From positions 21,089,047 to 21,153,046 of the forward strand of contig OZ022593.1 of the NCBI GenBank assembly GCA_963669155.1: a stretch of DNA of 64,000 nt. Reading direction: 5' to 3'. Both the position numbers and the translations under genes were made by a program. Below, piece by piece: positions 12,411 through 24,097 of the stretch. This DNA comes from Arbacia lixula (Eukaryota; Echinodermata; Echinoidea; Arbacioida; Arbaciidae). The notes beneath the pieces were generated by a model that was not told the origin of the DNA, searched no databases, and saw only the letters and a program-made list of their open reading frames with translations. The stretch's first letter is position 1, and the number at the start of each line of letters is the position of its first letter.

Positions 12411-14292
12411 TACAAACTCACTTACTGACAAAAGGTTTGTGTCCACAGAACTACACTAACACTAAACTTGCCTTGTAATAAAACACAGTACTACCAGCAG
12501 TAGTCTGTCATCCTAGACCCTACACTTGTTACCCATTGTCATATATGTACAGTGATTGTATACATTAATGACAGCTCCTAAATGGAGCATAGTAAAGTTT
12601 AGACACACAAAGTGGTACTTTCACAGTTTCTATTACTCTCAAGTGCTCTGATTTCTTCTTTAATTAAGAAGCAGCTTTCCAGTTGTTAAATCAGGAGGCC
12701 ATTACCATTACATCTTTAAAAAGAAATAAAAACAGGTACTACACAAGAGAGGGTATATAGAGTGTTTATTTCTGTAATACATTTCACACCCATTGGTCTT
12801 TAATCTAGACCATACTAGGCAATTTTGTGGATGTAAGGGCTAGGAGGTACATCCAGGCTTAGTTATTATGGCATGTACTAAAAAGATAGCTGGTATGCAC
12901 AAACCCATGTATTGTTAGTCAATCAGTCAGTGTTCAAATCTGAGTTAATGGGTCTGAAATGCAGAGACTAGTTCTAATTTTAGGACACAAGGAGCAAGCC
13001 ACTTTATGCTATTAGCCTCACTACCAGGCATGTTTTGATATGAGAGAAAAGAAGACAGCAGTCTATAAACTAGGCTAGAAGTACTACAGATGTGGAACAA
13101 TATGACAATGTGTGATGATTCACACACCACAGTACTTCAGCCCATCTTATGGAATGTGGGCTGAAAAGAGCAAGACAGCAAGCCACAAAAGAAGAACCAG
13201 TTTCTTTCACTTTCTTGTAGTAAGCACACATGCACCGAGGCACTGCAGGGATGCTACAGCAGGCCTTGGACCATGTACACACATACCACCAAGCAGGCAC
13301 TCAAGCATAGCCAACACACAGCTTAGCTAGTATGTGGGACCATTGGTATCTCCATAGGTGTCATTGTATCTAGTCAAAGGAGGCTAAGAACCAAGGCACA
13401 ATAGCCCAGATACGGGATCATTCAATCGTCCAATTGTCTGGCTTGAATAGCCGCTATCAACACATTGGCCAGTGTTTAATGCGCAGGCCAGGGGTGGGTT
13501 ATCTCTTGTGTGGGCAAGGTAAAGACTTTTGTCATGGTATGTAATTTCCTTGGCTAAGTGATATCTGGCCTAGTGCAGCGGGCCATTCGGGTATTACAGA
13601 AGCATGTGTTCAACATAATATACGCCCCATTTCCTCTTTTCTTCTTAAGACGGTGTTTGATAACTTAAAGCTAAGTTTCAAATGAACTGATTACGACTAG
13701 TACATAGAAGGGTTATAGATAACTTGTTTCCATGAATGGGCACATTAAAGAGTGTGACACACTGTAATGGAGTGTTAAATGGTGTCTTATCTTATGTCTT
13801 CATTCTTTGACATAGGTTTAAGGGGTAATCTTATCTACTGCAAGTAGGTTATACTTACTTGTAACAAAATACAAAAAGTAATGAAGAGATTGGTATGAAT
13901 TTGATTGAATATGACTTACAAATACTTACAAACAGTTGTTCTAATGACTGAAATTATCGAAATTCAATGATTCCAAGGGATTCAAGTGACACTTTACGAA
14001 AGTTATTAACAGAAGAGTAAAGAAAATGTAATAACAGCAGAACACTTCTACCATCATCATGGCTTCAGATCTTATGTTAGTTCAGTGATCTTATCGTTGT
14101 GAGATGATTCCTTCCTGTCGTCAGACAAATGGCAGACAGTCTCTTCAATGATACCGTAATCTTTCCCACTTCTTTCATTTACCTTAAATCTTTCTGTAAT
14201 TAAATAGATTAAAGTCCTTTAGGTATAAAACTCCTTGGCCAGCTGAACCTCTCTGCAGACTTTCAAATAAAATTTTCACATAGTGTGATAAC
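12411..14292. other. Non-coding region
   Basis: No gene is recognised. It contains one copy of a dispersed repeat (about 12896-12972). The remainder is unique AT-rich DNA. Confidence 0.6.
12896..12972 (+). repeat. Dispersed repeat family B, copy 1
   Basis: Shared words in order are ACAAACCCATGT, AGTCAATCAGTCAGT, TTAATGGGTCTGAAA, GCAGAGACTAG and TTCT. The same order appears near 34079-34165 and 39631-39690. The class of the element is unknown. Confidence 0.6.
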
Positions 14293-14561
14293 CTGTCTAG
14301 CAGGGTGGTCCCCAGTGTAGAAAACATGCGATGCAAACACCACGCGTCGGGTCCAGAAAGTGATTGTGAGCCACGTGTAAATTCACTGCACCATGCGTAA
14401 AATCAGTATCAGTCTTATTATTCTTATTGTTTTTGTTTTCTTTGAGCCACGCGTTCCGTAGTTGTGTACCACGCGTCCAGCACAGATGTCTGACAAAAAG
14501 TGATATTCTGCTTTTTTGAGCCATGCGTAAAAGATTTTCTGGTGACCACCCTGCTGTCTAG
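14293..14561. mobile_element. hAT-like MITE with 8-bp target-site duplication
   Basis: The element spans 14301-14553 and is bounded by perfect 8-bp direct repeats CTGTCTAG at 14293-14300 and 14554-14561. Its termini CAGGGTGGTCCCCAG and CTGGTGACCACCCTG are inverted repeats differing at one of 15 positions. hAT transposons are known for 8-bp target duplications, short TIRs that often begin CAGGG, and subterminal transposase-binding repeats. Here six direct copies of CCAYGCGT or CCACGTGT begin at about 14340, 14371, 14391, 14447, 14469 and 14521. At 253 bp with no transposase frame, it is non-autonomous. The intact duplication suggests a fairly young insertion. Confidence 0.88.
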
Positions 14562-17500
14562 TACACGCTGTCCAATTCAACTGAAGATCAACCGGCTCTC
14601 CATGTATACTAGACGCTTTCTATAGAAAAAATGGGAAACAAACTTTTGATTAAACTGTTTTTATTGGTCAATAAAGTACTTATGGAAATAAGTTTTCTTG
14701 TTAGAGTTGATTGGTATGGACACCCTATGTGAACTATATCTGCAGATAGATAGAGAGTACGGGAATCAACCTTTTCAGTGTCAATGAGCATTTTCTAATA
14801 AGAGTTTTCTGCCTTAACGAGCGTTTGCCCTCCTTGTACCCTACCCAGGGTGTAACGCTAATATTCCTTTCCTGGGTGCCATGTACTGATTTGACTGACT
14901 AACGGACGCACGATCCAGGCCACCATACAATATGACCTAAATGTTTGCTCTCTTCATAAGTTAATTCAGGGTCATGCGATATTTATAGGGTATTTAGCTA
15001 GTTTGTATCCAGGCAATATCTTGCCATGAGTCACCATGGTTGGTAGGTATCTGTCCGTAGTCTTTTAGATATTACAGAAAAACGATTTAAAAACTGGGAC
15101 TAGCTTTCAAGTACTGGGAGTGTCCTGGAGGGCGCCTATCGGTAGAGCGCATATAGGGCCTAAAGTGTTGATGAAAAGACATACAGGCTCAGGCAATACA
15201 GCCCCCATAGTAGCAACCCCCCCCCCCCCCACCCCACCCCGCAGAAAGAAAAAGAGCTCCTGTGAAACGTTTATTTCTCTCAGCTCTTTGACGAGACGAG
15301 AAACTCGCGTTAACAGACACTTTCAAACTTGCTGTTGAGTTTAAACCCACTTTTAAATGTACAGACACACACACATCATGTGACATTTTGAATCAGCATT
15401 TAAATGTTGTTTTGCATAAATTTACATACATGTTGATCACCATCCATCCAAATCTCACTAATCACAAATGTGGAAATGCTGACTGTAGCTCTGAGTCTGA
15501 GAACTAGATACACACTCTTAATGTACAAATAATGCACAATTCGCTTTCACATTGCTACTACATGTACAACGAGCACAGCACTAATCAATCTATTTTCCCA
15601 AGATTCCAAACGTTAATGACATGTCTGAACAACTGGAGTTGCCACTTAAGAAATCCCTGCAATGGTCTGATTAATGGTGATGTGTACGATCAATGTGTAA
15701 CTATCTATTTTTAACGCTTCAACATTAAGTTTAAAAAAATCTTACCCCCTTATTTCTTTTTTTTTTTTTGGGGGGGGGGGCAGGGGGAGGGTGGCGGGGC
15801 TTAAATAAGTATACTTTTAAATCTTACAGACTTTGGCCACCCTACTTTGTAACTGGAATCTCATGAAAATAGTTAACACTTCTCCCTCTCAGTACTAAGC
15901 CAGGGAAAGCGTATCAACATTTTATGGTCCTATGGTACTAAGAGGTTTAAGGTAATGACAGGAAAGTTCTGTTAAGTTTACAGACCCCATAATTGTGGCA
16001 GAAGCATTCTGCTTTGACTATGGGTCCATTTGAATTGAATTGAATTTTATTAACAACATCAACAATAGCAATACAGAAAAAAATGTACGTACATGACGGA
16101 ATTAACAAAGAAAGAAAGAAAACATGTATTTCCCGCAAAAAAATCAACAAAAATAATTGGCAAGAATCTAACAATGAATGGAGAAATAAGGTATGTTACT
16201 TGAGTTGCAGCATTTTAAACAATTTTGTACAAAAGTGAAATGGTTGATAATGAAGTTGTTAACAGGAATCAGAAGTTAGCACAAGTGTTAGTCGAGCCTG
16301 ATTCCTTAAATTCTTTAATACGGTAGTAACAAAATTATCTTTGAATTGGTAAGTGACTGCTTATAATAATAATGATAAGACATATACATGTATTTACAAT
16401 AAATCTTATCTCCTAGATATAAGAGTAATATCTTATCACCTATACTTTGACAACTACTTTAAATATACTGATGTAAAAAAAAAAAAAGAACATATCATAC
16501 AATCTTGATTATGTCCAGGAATCACTAGAAATAAAACACATGTAGACGTTGGAATCACAATGATTCTACCATATCTACGAGGCCCTCACAATTTATACCA
16601 TTACTATCTGTTACTTTGAAGGAGCGAGACCGTTACAGATCTGAAGCTTTTATCACTAATGTGTGTGTGTATGTGCAAATATCTTCACCTGGCTGTGTCT
16701 AAACTACCAGCACCAGATGCAATGGGTATCACAGTGCCACAATTATGGATTTTAGTGTGATGGTGTCATGGCAAACAACAGCTTCAGAGAGTGTTTTTTT
16801 TTTCAATAAAAATGCACAGGTGTTTTAATCAGCTCATAATCATTCCCTTTGTGTGATACATGATATGAATATGATTTTGAAGATCTTTTTCCTTCTCTCC
16901 TTCACTTTCTTTCATGTTTTTCTCTATTCTATATATCTCCTGTCCATCTTTCTTTTGTTTTATTCAATCTTTCCTCTTTATGTCCAATACTTCATCTGTC
17001 TCATTCTCTCTGTATAGCTAATACACTGCATAATAGCTAAGTATTCCTGGCATAGCATCAAGTATGATGTCACTTCTGGATGAATAGCTGATAATATACA
17101 GGATGGATAGATTTATGGATTCATTCCATTTTCACTGCTTTCCTACATGTAGCTCTACAAGAGAAGATTATACAAATTTGTTGGGGACCCTTTTTAAGCA
17201 TAAAGTCATAAACAAACACACTAAATCAAGCTCTGCAAGGTACCCTAGATTATATTTCATGATATCAGCAAAGGCTCTCTACATTTCAGGGAGTTCATCA
17301 CCTTGTATTTGGTTCACTGTTGGTCTATATCCATGCGTTATACGTGATCACTGGTTCGTGATCTGTGTGCAATACCTGTGACTATACAAGGTGAGGATCA
17401 TCATCCATATTTTATTCTGATGACAATCAATAATTACGCCATAACACGGTCAACATGTGCGACCGGTCACAAGAGTGACACCACGTACGCTGGAGGTTGG

Positions 17501-17771
17501 ACCGTAGGACCGGCCGGTTATCACGGTCGTAGAATGCAATGAATTCAGATTCAATCAATATTTGCTTTGTAGCTTCCACTTGTGTACTGGATCACTAGAG
17601 AGAGTGGGTCTATGTGTCTTCTCTCCTGCCTAAGCACCATAAGAGAGCTTTTGGTTTCCATGACTGACTTGATGTACTACGAGAGAGAAACATTTTATGG
17701 CACCTGCGCACACACCAACTCAACATAATAATGATCATAATATAATGTTTTTATTTAGTGCCTGACACATA
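14562..17771. other. Non-coding region
   Basis: No gene is recognised. It includes a poly-C tract (about 15217-15230), a T-run joined to a G-run (about 15757-15780), a (TTGAA)n segment at about 16029-16046 followed by TTTTATTAACAAC that resembles the 3' tail of a non-LTR retroelement, and a small CpG-rich patch at 17440-17530 (ACCGGTC, GGACCGGCCGG). None supports a gene. Confidence 0.55.
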
Positions 17772-17995
17772 CACTCCAGCTCAAAGGAATTGGCATAGGG
17801 AAAGGGAAAGGAAAGAAAGGAGCCACAGTTTTAAACCGCGGTATTGTGTCCAGTTCAGCATAAAACATAATGCTTTTAAGGCTTAAGAATCGTGTTTCAT
17901 GCTGAACTGGACAAAATATACCGCGGTTTAAAACTGTGGCTCCTTCCCTTTCTTCCCTTTCCCTTTTCCTATGCCAATTCCTTTGGGCTGTAGTG
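17772..17995. mobile_element. Foldback MITE family A, copy 2
   Basis: This is the same structure as the copy at 7672. It begins CACTCCAGCTCAAAGG and AATTGGCATAGGG, then a GGGAAA-rich segment and GGAGCCACAGTTTTAAACCG. The right arm is the reverse complement, ending CCTTTGGGCTGTAGTG. The loop is longer than in copy 1 (TAATGCTTTTAAGGCTTAAG), while some internal arm sequence is shorter, so total lengths stay at 223 and 224 bp. TA flanks the left end; the right flank reads AA. Confidence 0.88.
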
Positions 17996-19909
17996 AAGGC
18001 ATAATTGCATATCTCTGCATAAAAGATCAGAGTAAGGAATAGAAATGCACGCTCGTAATGAGCAAAATCACACAACAGGAGTTTGGCTGTCTTCACATTT
18101 TTTCATGTTGTGTTGACTATGGCAACAAGACTGTGATAATCTCATATTCAAACTCGGCTATAAGTTCACCTCTTCCAGTAAGAATTGTAATTTATAACTT
18201 CTGATCAACATAATTTTGAATTCAACTTTTGACAAAACCCTTGTGAAAAACTTGATTTTGACATTTGCTTACATGTAGAACAACTTCTCCACACTCTGAT
18301 ATGGTCAAACTTAGGTGTAGAAACAAGAATTTGCTCTATTCTTCACTGTGCTGTATCATTTTCATTGGACAAAGCTATCCCCAATCTTAATTCAGTCCAA
18401 GAAGTATGGACTACAAGTGCATACTTTTTGGCAAAAATATATGACGTATTAAAAAATTGTACTATCAATATAAGCAAATATTAAAGAGATTATCTTGGGA
18501 CAATTATATTATCATTCGTATCTAAAACATGTGTGATGTTTATTGATAATATAGAAGTGATAAGAGTATCAATATTTCCCTCTTTCTTATCTAGCGCGTG
18601 TTATAGTACCGAGACACATCAATGCATTAACATTTTGGTACAATGTACATACACAGAGTACCGTAAAAATATTACATGACCGAGCCTGATGAAATAACAT
18701 GAATTATAACAGCCACAATAATGTGGCATTTACAAATACATGTACCTTAGATAGAGCACGTAAAAAGTAAATTAAGAAGTAAATCAATCAATCGTGGATA
18801 TACTGGTAGTTAAGTTTGCATAATTTCTCAACACATTGGTTGTACGTCAGTCCTATATTGTGTGACCAATTTAATTATTGGGCGATACTTACTGCATGCC
18901 AGTAACCTCACACCTAGGTATTTTTTTAATTACTAAATCAATCATATCAAACTGTATAGATTGAAGTGAATTTTGCTTACTGGTATAATACACACACTTT
19001 GTACAATATGTAGGCATAAACAACAACGTGGTATGATTTGTCATAATGTCTTACATATTGTCACAAAAGCAATGTTGTCAATTATGCTCAAAGTAGTGAG
19101 GTTGTTTTCAATATTTTGTAGAGTAAATCTAGCAAACACTCCCCCCCCCCCCCCACCCCATCCACAAAGTGGAAAAAACATAATGGTGATATACATCCGA
19201 ACATTTTATCTACATTGTATACATTATTCATATAAATTTTCTCTATCTATATCATTTCTGATTCTGGACACTTGTAAAGACTTGACAGCTAGACATTCTA
19301 CTGCCCATGAAAACATGTCAACACTCAACACTAACATCATCGGTTTGCATTAGATTGTCATGAAGAGTACATGTAGTACTAGAATGTTACAATTTCTGTA
19401 AAATGCCTGCCCATCCGATATCGTGTTATTCACGTTCATGACCACGTATACCGACCGTCCTGGGTGGACAGTCGCATTTATGCTTTCAGTGATACCGTCA
19501 TTTCAGGTCCATACTAGTAATACACACAAATGCTGAAGAGACCATTTTGTTTCGCAATGAAAGAGCTCACAACATAAACAACTCTCATTCACCCCTCACA
19601 CTGCTCTTAGTGGTTCACACACACAGTAGTTCTAACGTGCCAAGCATACATTGTCAGATCAGTTGTCAGAACAATGCAAATATGTCATGATATTCCAGAG
19701 ACAATAATGATGACTCAATCATATCTATTATATTCATCAGCGGCACCATACTGATCATAATTCATTGTTACTATTTACTGAACAATTATAGGGTGCAGTG
19801 ATCAACTACTGCATACATACATACTGCACATTTGCAGTAGTTACTTCACTGAAGACCTATGGAGTTGCTCACAGCACTGCACCAAAATGATTACATGGGA
19901 CTGACTTAC
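17996..19909. other. Non-coding region (putative intron side of the 19.9-kb donor)
   Basis: AT-rich, with no recognised gene. It holds a poly-C tract at about 19141-19154 and a CpG-containing patch at about 19415-19505. If the minus-strand exon at 19910 is real, this is its first intron; no downstream exon was recognised. Confidence 0.5.
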
Positions 19910-19987
19910 CACTGCAGACGGCTGTGTTGCCTTGCTGCTACAGAGTCTGGTTGGTTGGCTGGTAGCTGAACGGACAGAGCAGGGCAT
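19910..19987 (-). CDS. Putative 5' coding exon of an unknown minus-strand gene
   Basis: On the minus strand an ATG at 19987 opens a 26-codon frame (MPCSVRSATSQPTRLCSSKA..., rich in Ser, Thr and Gln) that runs without stop into CTGCAGTG|GTAAGT. This is a full-consensus donor with its GT at 19908-19909. An in-frame TGA lies directly before the ATG, so the start is fixed, although the position -3 base is a poor translation context. No domain is visible. It could equally be untranslated leader. The next exon was not found. Confidence 0.28.
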
Positions 19988-20420
19988 TCAGGCTGTCTAC
20001 ACGGTGCTTAGCAGAACACAGCAGCAGTAAGTGACAGGGAGCTTGCAGTAAATGACACAATCTCCTCTCTCTCTGCTTGGTTCCGCTCACACAAATCAGC
20101 CCCCTCACTCACACACTTGGTCAGGTTCCTCAGACAATCCGTCCGTCTTTCTCCCGGCCGGCCGTTAGCGGTGATCCAAGCGTCTCTTTCCCCACAACTG
20201 TAGCGTCCTTCCCCTATAGATCCCTTCTCTCTCTCCGCAGCTTCACAATCGAAGCTAGCCCCCTAACCACGGATGAAGGTAGCTCCTCCGATCCGCACGA
20301 ACGCTGGCACAAGGAGGTAGCTGTCCCCCTGTACCGGTACGCCACACTCACACATCCACCTCCTGCTACCAAGAACAAGAGGGTAAAATCCCTGGGAAGG
20401 GGGAAGGCCAAAAGTCACAC
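19988..20420 (-). promoter_or_regulatory. CpG-rich putative promoter and 5' leader (minus strand)
   Basis: Between about 20120 and 20345 CpG dinucleotides are far denser than in the surrounding kilobases (CCGGCCGGCCG, GATCCGCACGAACG, ACCGGTACG). In minus orientation this sits upstream of the exon ending at the 19910 donor. A plus-strand frame at 20077-20508 is also open but starts with TTG and has no domain, so I prefer the leader reading. No TATA box is evident. Transcription start is unknown. Confidence 0.3.
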
Positions 20421-20736
20421 CTATTACCCCCCAATTAACAAGCCATCTCAGAAACCCCTAACCAGCTACCTCTCTCTCATACACACAAGCCTGTCACTGC
20501 TTCTCTAGTCCAATCCTTAATCCAACAAGCAAGGCAGGTTCAGTCAACTACCTACCACCACACTCACAAAATAATTGCAGGGTATGGTAGAGTAACTTAT
20601 CAATATACAAGTGTGTATGTATTCATGTCTCACCAGACCGACAGTACAGATAAATGACATGCAACAATTACTCGGTTTTAGTGTATATAGCCCAGGCAAT
20701 CTGAGTCCCAGCAGTGTATACACACACACTGCGCTG

Positions 20737-20760
20737 CACACACACACACACACACACACA
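20737..20760. repeat. (CA)12 microsatellite
   Basis: Uninterrupted CA dinucleotides, preceded by a shorter CACACACACT tract at about 20720. Confidence 0.95.
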
Positions 20761-20993
20761 GTGCCCCAATACACTGTCTGTGTAAATTGCCCACTGTGTA
20801 TTGTGCACACACCATACAAACAGGGTCAGGCTAGCTTATGTATAATGGCTCACAAGAAGGCAATCTGTTCTTCACTTGTGTATGTGTGTGTGCAGACATT
20901 TATTGAGTGTAAGAGTATCACACTAGCTAGAGTGGTAGAGCTTTATCAGTGCCCTCTCTACCTTTTTTTTTTCTTTCTCTCTTCCCTAAATCT

Positions 20994-20997
<4 letters not shown>

Positions 20998-21069
<72 letters not shown>
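20998..21069. repeat. (CT)n microsatellite, about 72 bp
   Basis: Pure CT dinucleotides following a T-rich pyrimidine lead-in from about 20964. Confidence 0.97.
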
Positions 21070-21073
<4 letters not shown>

Positions 21074-21314
21074 ACCCCCTCTACTTAATACAGCTCTTTT
21101 TGTTAAATGCTAATTAAATTGTTACATTGAATTGTTAACTTTCCTCTCTCTCTCCCTCTCTCAACACCATGTATACGAACATGGGACATCTCATTCACAA
21201 TCTCTATTTCTGAGTGATCATATCAAATCATTTTTCCAAATAGATTTTCATATGTATACTTATGTTATCATTATCATATTCAATAATTCATACGTCTCTT
21301 TTGTCAGCATTTCT

Positions 21315-21329
21315 CCCCCCCCCCCCCCC

Positions 21330-21367
<38 letters not shown>
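21315..21367. repeat. Poly-C joined to (CT)n, copy 1
   Basis: About 15 cytosines, then ACTT, then pure (CT)n to 21367. The same composite order recurs 70 bp further on. Confidence 0.95.
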
Positions 21368-21370
<3 letters not shown>

Positions 21371-21435
21371 GGGTTAGGTTTTCTCTATATTGCTATTACT
21401 TGCTAAATTTGCTGTAGATCCATGTGAATCAGACA

Positions 21436-21440
21436 CCCCC

Positions 21441-21510
<70 letters not shown>
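21436..21510. repeat. Poly-C joined to (CT)n, copy 2
   Basis: About 16 cytosines run directly into (CT)n that ends in CTATCTCT. Confidence 0.95.
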
Positions 21511-21511
<1 letters not shown>

Positions 21512-21591
21512 CTTAGGTATTGTAAGAATTTCAACACAAAAACTCAGGTAGCAGACATTGCGTTCAGAGTGATTTTGCACTGGCACTTGTG

Positions 21592-21612
21592 TGAGCTGAG
21601 CTGAGCTGAGCT
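21592..21612. repeat. TGAGC pentanucleotide repeat
   Basis: Four tandem TGAGC units, uninterrupted. Confidence 0.85.
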
Positions 21613-22284
21613 TGCTGGCCATGTACTGGACTAGCCAGCACACACTGGGCTGATCTACCGTGTCTAATAGGGGTGGATCATGTCAAGCACCAAGAGGGAA
21701 GGACTACTAATCACCACACCAATTCAACCAACAAATTCCTCTCTCTTTTCATCCTCTCCTTAATTTTTTGTACAATCTCTCTTCAAGGTGCCCCTGCCTA
21801 TTGTATCAAATACTTGGGTACTAACACTTCTATATCTGCATTATTTGCTTGTACTTGAAATTAAAAGATATTTTTCATCAGGAATTTCCATCAGTGATTT
21901 GTAAATAGCTTATCTGCTTACACTTTGCCCTAAGACATTACTTCCACCTTACAATGAAAACAAGGGCGCTTAATATCCTCTCCCCTCCTGCTGTAGCCAC
22001 TTAACCCCCTACCAAACAATAATGTTTCAGTCCAGCAAATTGTGTGCCAGTAGCAGGGAACAAAGGTCTCATGAATATGCATGAGCTGGGGAGAGTCCAA
22101 TTTGTGTATGAATGGGGGTGTTTCGGCTGCTGCTAACCACAATGCCCAGCTCAAGTCCCTTTTCAACAGTGTTGGTGTTGGACACACAAATTACAATTCA
22201 ACAGCATGACCTTTCACAAGTGATCACACACACATACAAAGCACATAGGGAAATCTGAACAAGTAACTAGGTGCCTCTTTACAG

Positions 22285-22285
<1 letters not shown>

Positions 22286-22321
<36 letters not shown>

Positions 22322-22357
22322 CTGTGTGTATGTGTGTGTATGTGTGTATGTGTGTGG

Positions 22358-22398
<41 letters not shown>

Positions 22399-22506
22399 TG
22401 TGTGTCTGTGTCTGCCTGTGTGTCTGTGTGCGTGTGTCCGTGTCTGTGTGTCTGTGTGTCTGTGTGTCTGTTCGTGTGTGTAGTGTGTGTATTGTGTGTG
22501 TATAAT
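22286..22506. repeat. Compound (TG)n microsatellite, about 220 bp
   Basis: TG dinucleotides interrupted by TGTA, TGGG, TCTG and TCCG variants. All reading frames through it are low-complexity Cys/Val or Thr/His and are not genes. Confidence 0.97.
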
Positions 22507-23227
22507 GGAGGTAATGAGTGTACAAGTCTCACAATACATGCTGCAAATCAGCATGTCATTGGGCTATCTGCTGCAGTTTAGCTCAGTATTTTATTGAATA
22601 ATGGACATGGGAGAACAAGACAAGCTGGCAATACTACAAGGTTGGGAGGGAGGGATGGAAATGGATCACACTCACTAAATCAATGACATGATACAGCGTG
22701 TCCATTAAGTTTAACCGAAATTAGCAATATACAACCAATTATGTGCATTATCCTTCCACAATGGAGCACATTTTATAGTTCAGAGATTACAGACTGATCG
22801 CTATGATTGCTGATTAGTGTTGCACTATAGGGCAGAATCATGAAATCAGGTTTCCAAGACTATTCTCCAAAACCTATGTTGATATTTGATTTCCATTCAG
22901 AAAAAATGTATCTGGCTGAGATAATGCACGGTAGGCCCTTGTTAGAACAAAGGACGACAAACGATGCGATCGCCTGTCATGACATTTGATGAAGGACTTG
23001 ACGGGTAGGAAGAGGGAAAGAATTCAGATCGCATTAGAGATATTTATGTCATATCACAATCTAGAAATCATTCAATTCAAAGGAGATTAAATTGAGCAGG
23101 TATCATCAATGATCAAAGCACACAATCTTGATGCATTTTCCTTTCCATGCACCGTTTTATGGTATATTGCTTCAATCACTTCATATTCATATAAATGTTA
23201 TTCAAAGTATGTCACATTATCATTTGT

Positions 23228-23235
23228 TAGTAGCA

Positions 23236-23301
<66 letters not shown>

Positions 23302-23302
23302 A

Positions 23303-23380
<78 letters not shown>

Positions 23381-23468
23381 TAGAAGTATGAGTAATAGTA
23401 GTAGTAGTAGTAGTCGTAGAAGTAGAAGAAGTAGTAGTAGTAATAGTACTAGTAGAAGTAGCAGCAGC

Positions 23469-23512
<44 letters not shown>

Positions 23513-23552
23513 GAGTAGTAGTAGTAGTAGACATAGTAGTAGTCATAGTAGC
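23228..23552. repeat. Long (AGT)n trinucleotide repeat, about 325 bp
   Basis: AGT units run almost pure for about 145 bp (23240-23385) and then become interrupted by AGA, AGC, AAT and GGT variants. Because the unit is 3 bp, frames on both strands remain open (poly-Ser, poly-Val, poly-Thr). No ordinary coding sequence adjoins it, so it is not taken as a gene. Confidence 0.97.
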
Positions 23553-23871
23553 GTTAGCCATTATACTTTTGTGTTTTTTAGTTCTATGGAAGATAACAGT
23601 TGCACAAGAGTTTCATAAAAATGGACAGTTTATTTACATATCACCTCAATCAAATTACATTACCTATGATGTGAGCATTTCAAGTGTTTACTTTTTAAAG
23701 CCAATCTCTTTTTTAAATTGAACACAATCATGTCAAATCTCTCATTTTACTCCAGCTTTTACCCAATTGTTTCTCCAGTACATTTTGTTCAAATCAAGTT
23801 GTTCCGTGTGTTTTATTCTTCTTTGAGGCTGGCATTGAGGGTGATCTCACATCAATCTCCCTTGGCCCCAC

Positions 23872-24097
23872 AACTAGTCTAAATTCCAGGCTGTGCTTCT
23901 TTCTCATGCAATCGTGCAATCATAACTAAGTCTGGACATGGAGGCTAACAATTTCTCTCTGGCTTCCTTGAACGGAGATGAAAGGATGCTTAGTTTACAT
24001 TTCCAGACTAAGTTGTAAAAGCAGAGTGTGGTCTATGTGCCAATGCACACAGTGTGCCAAAAAAAAAACTCTACCTACAGCCTGGAACCTAAGTTAT
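23872..24097. mobile_element. Foldback dispersed repeat family C, copy 1
   Basis: The left end AACTAGTCTAAATTCCAGGC (23872) is mirrored by CAGCCTGGAACCTAAGTT at 24078-24095. An inner inverted pair is AACTAAGTCTGGA (about 23925) with TCCAGACTAAGTT (about 24003). The segment 23967-24015 matches 62460-62506 in the opposite orientation, and the left end matches 62383-62404 directly. This looks like a family of foldback elements rather than a local accident. Confidence 0.6.

Larger units (their letters stand above)
20511..23227. other. Microsatellite-dense non-coding region
   Basis: No gene is recognised. This span is dominated by CA, CT, poly-C and TG tracts listed separately. The unique stretch 22600-23220 is AT-rich and shows nothing identifiable. 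Confidence 0.6.

Noticed and set aside
15120..15210. tRNA-like word GGTAGAGCGC after GGCGCCTATC
   Set aside because: It resembles a tRNA A-box region, but there is no B box (GGTTCGANNCC) at the right distance and no cloverleaf; at most it is a fragment of a tRNA-derived SINE.
16029..16050. (TTGAA)n then TTTTATTAACAAC as a LINE 3' end
   Set aside because: No reverse-transcriptase frame or target duplication nearby; too little to call a retroelement.
20077..20508. 143-codon plus frame in the CpG-rich patch
   Set aside because: Starts with TTG and has no domain; the minus-strand donor at 19910 makes a minus leader the simpler reading, though this is not excluded.
23109..23618. Poly-Ser 169-codon frame and poly-Thr/poly-Val frames
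   Set aside because: Translation of an AGT trinucleotide repeat with no adjoining ordinary coding sequence.
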